A stretch of DNA of 11,011 nucleotides from Verrucomicrobiota bacterium (GTDB lineage: Bacteria > Verrucomicrobiota > Verrucomicrobiia > Chthoniobacterales > UBA10450): contig QHMQ01000122.1 of NCBI GenBank assembly GCA_003217835.1, positions 1 to 11,011 of the forward strand, written 5' to 3'. The notes under the pieces are model-generated. The model made no database searches and was not told the DNA's origin. It saw only the letters and a program-made list of their open reading frames with translations. Of the stretch, positions 7,156 to 11,011 are shown piece by piece (position 1 is the first letter of the stretch; every line of letters begins with the position of its first letter). The translations under genes were made by a program, and so were the position numbers.

Positions 7156-8730
7156 GTGCGAAGGCTACGCCTGATTGTGTTGATTGCCTTTGGGACAGTG
7201 ATTGCGCTCGGCGCGATTCTCTTAATCGGCGTGAACTTGTATGTGCAATCGCAAGCGACACAAGCAAAGATTCAGCAGGAACTGAGTCAGCGACTCGGTG
7301 CCGCATTGGAGATTCGCCGCATGAGCGTGACGCCCTGGGGCGGGCTCGAACTAAGCGGCATTACCATTGCACAGAACTCCGCTGTGAGCCGGAGTCATTT
7401 CCTTGAAGCCAAAACGTTCCGTCTTCGCGTTCGTTTTCTCTCGCTTTTTTCACGACGGCTGGTGATTAAAGATGTGTCACTCATTGATCCAAATGTAATT
7501 TGGCTGCAAGACGCGGCAGGGAAATGGCGATTGCCCGGTTCGCAAGAAAAAGAGACTTCAACTGTTTCAGCAGAACAGACTCCAAGTACCCCGGAAGCGC
7601 GAACTGCGACCGTGTCGCCCAACTTGACTGCGTCTCCTCCGCCAGTGTTTACGCCAGTACCTCCGCTGTCACCACGGGCAGGCGCAATCGCCAAATCCCC
7701 GAGGCCACACGCCGGCTTGGCTCCGGAGGTTCAACGAGTCAACATCAAGGGCGGCAATTTCAGTTTTCTCGATCGCGCCGGTAATGTGATTGGGACCTTC
7801 ACAGGTGTGGATTTTCGCTCCAGCATGCGCAATGGTCTCGCTCTTCGTGGCAACGCTAAGATCGCGAAGATTTCAGTGCGCGATCGCTTTTTTCTCGAGC
7901 AATTGCAATCACCGCTCCACTATGAACCAAACGTGCTGGAGCTTTCGAAAATGTCCGCGCGCGCAGGAAACGGCGAGATCAGTGGCCAGTTCGCCATGCA
8001 GCCGGAGGCAGAGGATTCTCCGTTCAGTGCGAGCATGACATTTCGTGATGTCCAGGCCGATCAGATTGTCGCAAATGCCGGCGGCACCAGGGGAATGGTG
8101 CAGGGCAAATTGGAGGGAAAATTCGAAGCGTCAGGAAAAACTGCCGATCCCGACGCGCTAATTGGTGGAGGCGAGATTTTTCTGCGCGATGGAAGAGTGC
8201 AGCAGTACAGTCTCCTGGTTGCAATCGGGCAAATCCTCCAGATCGAAGAGCTGACTGAGCTCCGTCTTGAACAGGCCCAGGCGAAGTACCACATCAGTCC
8301 CGGATTGGTTACCATCGATGAGTTGATCTTGCGTTCGCCGAATATTCGCCTCTCCGCATCCGGTACGGTCACGTTTGACGGCAAGTTGAAACTCGACTCT
8401 CAACTCGCGATCAACGAGAAAATTCGAGGTCAGCTTTTCAGAGCGATTCGCGATAATTTCCAACCGATTGGCGACCCAGGCTACTTTGCCCTCAATTTTC
8501 AGGTTGGCGGTAGTGTTGATCGGCCAAAAACAAATTTGATGGATAAGCTGGTGGGGCGCGATCTCAAAGATCTTGGTGATGCGATCAACAGCTTGTTCGG
8601 CGGCGGAAAACGAGAGAGACCAAAAAAGAACAAACGGACCGACGTGGTAACTCCCGTCGCGCCTTCACCGTCTGCCGCCCCGGAAGCAACGTTACCAGAA
8701 GCCAGCGCAACTCCAATCCCGCCGCCATGA
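7156..8730 (+). CDS. AsmA-like envelope protein
   Basis: A 524-residue protein anchored by one N-terminal membrane helix (about 6-30) with the rest in the periplasm. After the helix comes an AsmA-type start (QQELSQRLGAALEIRRMSV, 40-58, then LELSGITI, 64-71). A Pro/Thr/Ser-rich linker (about 130-190) leads to a beta-rich C-terminal AsmA-like region (about 195-460) containing GKLEGKFEASG (317-327), GGGEIFLRDGRV (337-348), LSASGTVTFDGKLKL (399-413) and FALNFQVGGSVDRPKTNL (444-461). The tail is basic (GGGKRERPKKNKR, 482-494), then proline-rich, ending in PPP. AsmA/YhdP/TamB-type proteins are thought to form lipid-transfer bridges to the outer membrane; which lipid is moved here is unknown. Start: GTG at 7156, giving the basic RRLR before the helix; no Shine-Dalgarno. 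Its stop overlaps the rsmD start by 4 bp (ATGA). Family membership is clear, but the exact subfamily is not. Confidence 0.8.
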   Translation: MRRLRLIVLIAFGTVIALGAILLIGVNLYVQSQATQAKIQQELSQRLGAALEIRRMSVTPWGGLELSGITIAQNSAVSRSHFLEAKTFRLRVRFLSLFSRRLVIKDVSLIDPNVIWLQDAAGKWRLPGSQEKETSTVSAEQTPSTPEARTATVSPNLTASPPPVFTPVPPLSPRAGAIAKSPRPHAGLAPEVQRVNIKGGNFSFLDRAGNVIGTFTGVDFRSSMRNGLALRGNAKIAKISVRDRFFLEQLQSPLHYEPNVLELSKMSARAGNGEISGQFAMQPEAEDSPFSASMTFRDVQADQIVANAGGTRGMVQGKLEGKFEASGKTADPDALIGGGEIFLRDGRVQQYSLLVAIGQILQIEELTELRLEQAQAKYHISPGLVTIDELILRSPNIRLSASGTVTFDGKLKLDSQLAINEKIRGQLFRAIRDNFQPIGDPGYFALNFQVGGSVDRPKTNLMDKLVGRDLKDLGDAINSLFGGGKRERPKKNKRTDVVTPVAPSPSAAPEATLPEASATPIPPP

Positions 8731-9302
8731 GAGTGATCGCCGGCAGCGCCGGCGGCGTCCGCCTGGCAGTACCGAGGAGCGGTGTTCGACCAACCATGGA
8801 CCGCGTGAAAGCCGCGATCTTTTCCAGTTTAGGCGACGCCATAATCGATGCGCGGGTCCTCGATCTTTTCGCCGGGAGCGGCGCGCTCGGGATTGAAGCG
8901 CTCAGCCGCGGCGCATCCTTTGCTCTGTTTGTGGACGAAGATCGACAATCAGTCGAGACAATCGAGAAGAACCTTGCGAAAACAAAACTTAAGGGACGCG
9001 TGCGCGGGGAGGAAGTCTTCGAATTCCTCAGGCGATCTTCCGGGCCCGAAAGGTTCCATATCATTTTTGCAGATCCGCCATACGAAAACACAAAATCTGG
9101 CGAGCGCTTCACTGAAAAGCTCCTGAAAAATGAAAATCTGGCGCAATTGCTCGAGCTCAATGGCGTTTTCGTTCTGGAAAAGCGTCCGGCTGAAAAAGTT
9201 TCTGAAACAGAGTTGTGGAGGGTTGTGCGCAGAAGGAAATATGGCGCAACCGAAGTGCTGTTTCTTTCCGCAGTCCGCAATCCGGAATCCGCAATCCAAT
9301 AG
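8727..9302 (+). CDS. rsmD: 16S rRNA (guanine(966)-N2)-methyltransferase RsmD
   Basis: A 191-residue Rossmann-fold methyltransferase that adds a methyl group from S-adenosylmethionine to N2 of G966 in 16S rRNA. Features in order: MRVIAG opening, RPTMDRVKAAIF (21-32), the SAM-binding loop VLDLFAGSGALGIEALSRG (44-62), an acidic residue after the second strand (Asp70/Glu71), and the catalytic DPPY (116-119). The length is normal. The conserved fold ends around YGATEVLFL (172-180). The remaining 11 residues are encoded by a 7-bp tandem repeat and look like an acquired tail. The ATG overlaps the stop of the AsmA-like gene (ATGA), so translation is probably coupled; no Shine-Dalgarno is present. The stop codon TAG shares its last base with the GTG of waaA. 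Confidence 0.95.
   Translation: MRVIAGSAGGVRLAVPRSGVRPTMDRVKAAIFSSLGDAIIDARVLDLFAGSGALGIEALSRGASFALFVDEDRQSVETIEKNLAKTKLKGRVRGEEVFEFLRRSSGPERFHIIFADPPYENTKSGERFTEKLLKNENLAQLLELNGVFVLEKRPAEKVSETELWRVVRRRKYGATEVLFLSAVRNPESAIQ
9267..9297. repeat. Heptamer tandem repeat at rsmD/waaA junction
   Basis: About 4.4 head-to-tail copies of a 7-bp unit: TCCGCAG, TCCGCAA, TCCGGAA, TCCGCAA, TCC. On the - strand the unit rotates to GGATTGC, which fits the same family (GRWTTGC) as the repeats at 2794-2844. The array encodes the last residues of RsmD and ends 5 bp before the waaA start codon. Confidence 0.8.
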
Positions 9303-10588
9303 TGATTCGCATCATCTACAATTTGCTTTGGCCACTCGGGCTTTTGTTCTTTTTGCCGGGCTATTTGCTAAAGATGTTCCGCCGCGGCGGTTACCGCGAA
9401 AAATTTGGACAGCGCGTCGGAATTTACGGGGCCGATGTACGCACACGCTCGGCGAAGCTAAAATCCACATGGCTGCATGCAGTGAGCGTGGGCGAAGTCA
9501 CGGTCGCGCTCAAACTGGCGGGCGCGCTGCGTGCTCTCGAACCGGATCTACATTGCGTGCTCACGACCACGACCACGACCGGGTTTGCTTTGGCAAACAA
9601 GAATGCCCCTTCCTGGATCGAGGTGATGTACACCCCACTCGATTTTTGGCCGATCATGCGACGCGCCTTTGCGGTGATTCGACCGGTGAGAATTCTTCTG
9701 ATTGAGGCGGAGATTTGGCCAAACCTCGTCGCGGAAGCTCACGGGCGCCGAATCCCAATCGCGCTGGTAAATGCGCGCCTATCGCCGAGATCGGAAACGA
9801 GATTTCGATTATTCCGGTTCCTAGTGGCACCCACATTTCGACTTCTCGATCTGATTTGCGTACAAGAGCCGGAGGACGTCGATCGATGGCAACAACTCGG
9901 CGTGGAGCGCACCCGAATTCGGCACACTGGCAGCATCAAATACGATCCCACTGGTCTCGGCGATCGAACGAATATTCAAGGAATTAGCGCATCCAATTTG
10001 GACGCCTTCGTGGAGCGACTGGTGCTCTTCGGCGGCAGCACTCATCGTGGCGAAGAGGAAATTCTCGCCAAGGTTTTTCTAAAATTGCGTCAACAATTTC
10101 CGTCGCTGCGCTTGTTTATAGCGCCACGGCATGTGGAACGATTGCGCGAAATCCGTGCGCAACTTAAGGCTTTATCGTTGAATGTCCGGTTGACGAGCGA
10201 AGCGGCCAGTGATGACGAAACCAAGCCAGATTGCCTGCTTCTCGATGCAACTGGTGAGCTTCAGTTCTGGTACGGCATCGCGACCGTCGTTTTTGTTGGG
10301 AAAAGCCTCACCGCGCACGGGGGGCAAAACCCGGTCGAACCGATTGTAGCGGGAAAACCGGTCATCTTTGGCCCGCACATGGAGAACTTCGCGACGCTTG
10401 CGCAAACGCTCGTCGCGAAGAACGGCGCGATTCAGGTCCTCGATGTCGAACAGCTTGAACGCGCGGCCGAAAAACTTCTGCGCAATAATGAAGCGCGACG
10501 GCTACTAGTGCAAAGCGCCGAGGCAGTTTTGACGCAGCATCGAGGAGCTACTGCCCGCACGGCACAGTTAATTGTCGCTCTTAATTGA
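9302..10588 (+). CDS. waaA: 3-deoxy-D-manno-octulosonic acid (Kdo) transferase
   Basis: WaaA (KdtA) transfers Kdo from CMP-Kdo to lipid A precursor, the first step of LPS core assembly, at the cytoplasmic face of the inner membrane. From the GTG at 9302 it has 428 residues, the usual length. An N-terminal membrane-binding helix (about 5-24, LLWPLGLLFFLPGYLL) is followed by GGYREKFGQRVG (29-40), the active-site block WLHAVSVGEV (57-66, with the catalytic base expected at Glu65), a threonine-rich turn TTTTTTG (88-94), IEAEIWPNL (134-142), the second GT-B domain with GSIKYD (210-215), GSTHRGEEE (245-253), APRHVER (274-280) and the nucleotide-sugar-binding HGGQNPVEP (339-347). The frame is open 87 bases further upstream inside rsmD, but the conserved N-terminus starts at this GTG, giving a TAGTG stop/start overlap and implying translational coupling. 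Whether it adds one, two or more Kdo units cannot be read from sequence. Confidence 0.95.
   Translation: MIRIIYNLLWPLGLLFFLPGYLLKMFRRGGYREKFGQRVGIYGADVRTRSAKLKSTWLHAVSVGEVTVALKLAGALRALEPDLHCVLTTTTTTGFALANKNAPSWIEVMYTPLDFWPIMRRAFAVIRPVRILLIEAEIWPNLVAEAHGRRIPIALVNARLSPRSETRFRLFRFLVAPTFRLLDLICVQEPEDVDRWQQLGVERTRIRHTGSIKYDPTGLGDRTNIQGISASNLDAFVERLVLFGGSTHRGEEEILAKVFLKLRQQFPSLRLFIAPRHVERLREIRAQLKALSLNVRLTSEAASDDETKPDCLLLDATGELQFWYGIATVVFVGKSLTAHGGQNPVEPIVAGKPVIFGPHMENFATLAQTLVAKNGAIQVLDVEQLERAAEKLLRNNEARRLLVQSAEAVLTQHRGATARTAQLIVALN
9563..9580 (+). repeat. Threefold ACGACC repeat in waaA
   Basis: Three perfect copies of ACGACC encode six consecutive threonines at the conserved Thr-rich turn of the Kdo transferase. 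Being in frame and 6 bp long, gain or loss of a unit would change the protein by two threonines without a frameshift. It may simply reflect codon choice. Confidence 0.6.
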
Positions 10589-10590
10589 GA

Positions 10591-10607
10591 GCGATCTGCA
10601 AGATCGC
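10591..10607 (+). terminator. Hairpin after waaA, possible 3' end
   Basis: GCGATCT-GCA-AGATCGC is a perfect 7-bp stem with a 3-nt loop, starting 2 bp after the waaA stop. It has no following T-tract, so it is not a classical intrinsic terminator. It could stabilise the mRNA 3' end or assist Rho-dependent termination. The remaining gap to the tRNA (10608-10661) shows only weak promoter-like hexamers. Confidence 0.4.
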
Positions 10608-10661
10608 GCCGCCAATTTGCCTTGCGTGCCGCAAACTCAATTCGATATTGCCTACTTTTAC

Positions 10662-10734
10662 GACCCTATCGTCTAGAGGCCCAGGACACCGCCCTTTCAC
10701 GGCGGTAACACGGGTTCGAATCCCGTTAGGGTCG
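10662..10734 (+). tRNA. tRNA-Glu (anticodon UUC)
   Basis: A complete 73-nt cloverleaf. The acceptor stem GACCCTA (10662-10668) pairs perfectly with TAGGGTC (10727-10733), and the discriminator base is G10734. The D arm starts GTCT (10671). The anticodon stem CCGCC/GGCGG (10689-10693, 10701-10705) encloses loop CTTTCAC with anticodon TTC at 10696-10698. The T arm is ACGGG-TTCGAAT-CCCGT (10710-10726). The 3' CCA is not encoded. The sequence strongly resembles bacterial tRNA-Glu. An integrase-like gene follows 92 bp downstream, so the 3' half may be an attachment site. Confidence 0.97.
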
Positions 10735-10760
10735 CTTTGCCATTTCATAGGTGGATTGCG

Positions 10761-10807
10761 ACTGTCTGAAAGATTTTGCTTGCAAAGTCGGACACTTTTC
10801 GGACAGT
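10761..10807. promoter_or_regulatory. TCGGACA repeat cluster upstream of integrase
   Basis: TCGGACA occurs twice in direct orientation 11 bp apart, about one helical turn (10788-10794 and 10799-10805). A near-copy lies inverted at 10763-10769 (TGTCTGA, one mismatch). The outer copies form an 11-bp inverted repeat with one mismatch, ACTGTCTGAAA (10761-10771) and TTTCGGACAGT (10797-10807). Between them is a small TTTGC-TT-GCAAA dyad (10775-10786). The layout suits arm-type recombinase sites or a repressor operator; neither is proven. Confidence 0.45.
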
Positions 10808-10826
10808 ATTCGCGCACTTAAGCATC

Positions 10827-11011
10827 ATGAAAGCGAAAAGACGAAGATTTCCCATTGTCGTAAAACGCGGCTCTTGCTCCGTGAAAATTTACCGTGATCG
10901 GAAACCGACCGGCACGTACTACCGCGTCGTCTACCACATCGGCGGCAAACGTCACCGGCTTCACCACAACGACCTTGAAAAGGCGATTGCTGAGGCCGAA
11001 GCGAAAGCGGC
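10827..11011 (+). CDS. Probable tyrosine integrase, N-terminal part
   Basis: The first 61 codons of a gene that runs off the window. The product starts MKAKRRRFPIVVKRGSCSVK and continues with a short beta-rich unit (SVKIYR, 18-23; TYYRVVYHIGGKRHRLHH, 31-48) and then an alanine/glutamate-rich helix (from about 51). This small three-strand, basic N-terminus followed by a helix resembles the arm-binding domain of phage-type tyrosine recombinases, including ones I associate with Verrucomicrobiota. The catalytic residues (R..HxxR..Y) would be further downstream and cannot be checked. The position just after tRNA-Glu, in the same orientation, supports the integrase reading. The ATG at 10827 is the first start in frame with this protein; no Shine-Dalgarno precedes it. 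Alternatively it may be another basic DNA-binding protein. Confidence 0.6.
   Translation, partial: MKAKRRRFPIVVKRGSCSVKIYRDRKPTGTYYRVVYHIGGKRHRLHHNDLEKAIAEAEAKA

Larger units (their letters stand above)
10735..11011 (+). mobile_element. Possible left end of tRNA-Glu-integrated element
   Basis: The DNA after tRNA-Glu consists of a 92-bp leader with repeated TCGGACA motifs and then an integrase-like reading frame in the same direction as the tRNA. An integrase gene immediately 3' of an intact tRNA is the common layout of integrative islands and prophages. The right boundary and the second copy of the tRNA 3' end would lie beyond the window, so the element is inferred and not seen whole. Confidence 0.4.

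Noticed and set aside
7091..7306. Longer N-terminus for the lipid kinase, with partly protein-like residues just before the GTG
   Set aside because: No start codon occurs in that stretch before the divergent AsmA-like gene, and using the far start would overlap that gene's membrane anchor. The conserved fold begins right after the GTG at 7090.
10622..10651. Possible tRNA promoter TTGCGT-18-TATTGC
   Set aside because: The hexamers match the consensus poorly, so I could not separate it from background.
10581..10821. Open frames of 78 codons on both strands across the tRNA
   Set aside because: Both run through the complete tRNA-Glu gene and have no start context or protein character.
1..11011. 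CRISPR array, insertion sequence, toxin-antitoxin pair, restriction or defence genes
   Set aside because: No spaced direct repeats, transposase motifs or paired small genes were seen; apart from the right edge the region is housekeeping.

Overview
The window is about 11 kb of ordinary chromosome from a Gram-negative bacterium. Its last ~280 bases look like the start of an integrated element. The genes point to the PVC group, most likely a soil Verrucomicrobiota (Chthoniobacterales-like). This placement rests on remembered protein style (arginine-rich Rho N-terminus, a GlnE with a short C-terminal catalytic domain, the DUF4112 protein, the integrase N-terminus) and not on a database search. 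The presence of waaA shows an LPS-bearing outer membrane.

Layout, left to right. (1) A small membrane VKOR-family thiol oxidoreductase (20-460, +). (2) A sigma70-like promoter (462-490) ahead of a forward cluster: yebC (590-1345), rho (1415-2788) and a DUF4112 membrane protein (2830-3417). (3) A reverse-strand pair converging on that cluster with 6 bp between stop codons: a diacylglycerol-kinase-family lipid kinase (6215-7090) followed by glnE (3424-6174), the glutamine synthetase adenylyltransferase/deadenylase. (4) A forward envelope/ribosome cluster diverging from the lipid kinase: an AsmA-like envelope protein (7156-8730), rsmD (8727-9302, 4-bp overlap) and waaA/kdtA (9302-10588, 1-bp overlap with the rsmD stop). 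(5) A hairpin, then tRNA-Glu(UUC) (10662-10734). Then comes a 92-bp leader with an ordered set of TCGGACA repeats and the 5' end of a probable tyrosine-integrase gene that runs off the window (10827 onward).

How the genes fit together. yebC and rho both concern how translation and transcription are kept in step: YebC-family proteins relieve ribosome stalling, and Rho terminates untranslated RNA. AsmA-like protein and WaaA belong to outer-membrane and LPS assembly, and rsmD, a 16S rRNA methyltransferase, is translationally coupled between them. GlnE controls nitrogen assimilation, but no glnA, glnB or glnD is in view.

Most of the window is conserved housekeeping DNA, and I found no convincing new multi-gene system. 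The best leads are small: degenerate 7-bp tandem repeats of one family (GRWTTGC) at two gene junctions, where they supply the coding ends of the adjacent genes; a Rho whose usual N-terminal helical domain is replaced by a disordered basic tail; the absence of a recognisable Shine-Dalgarno sequence at any of the ten starts; and the tRNA-Glu/integrase junction with its repeat array.
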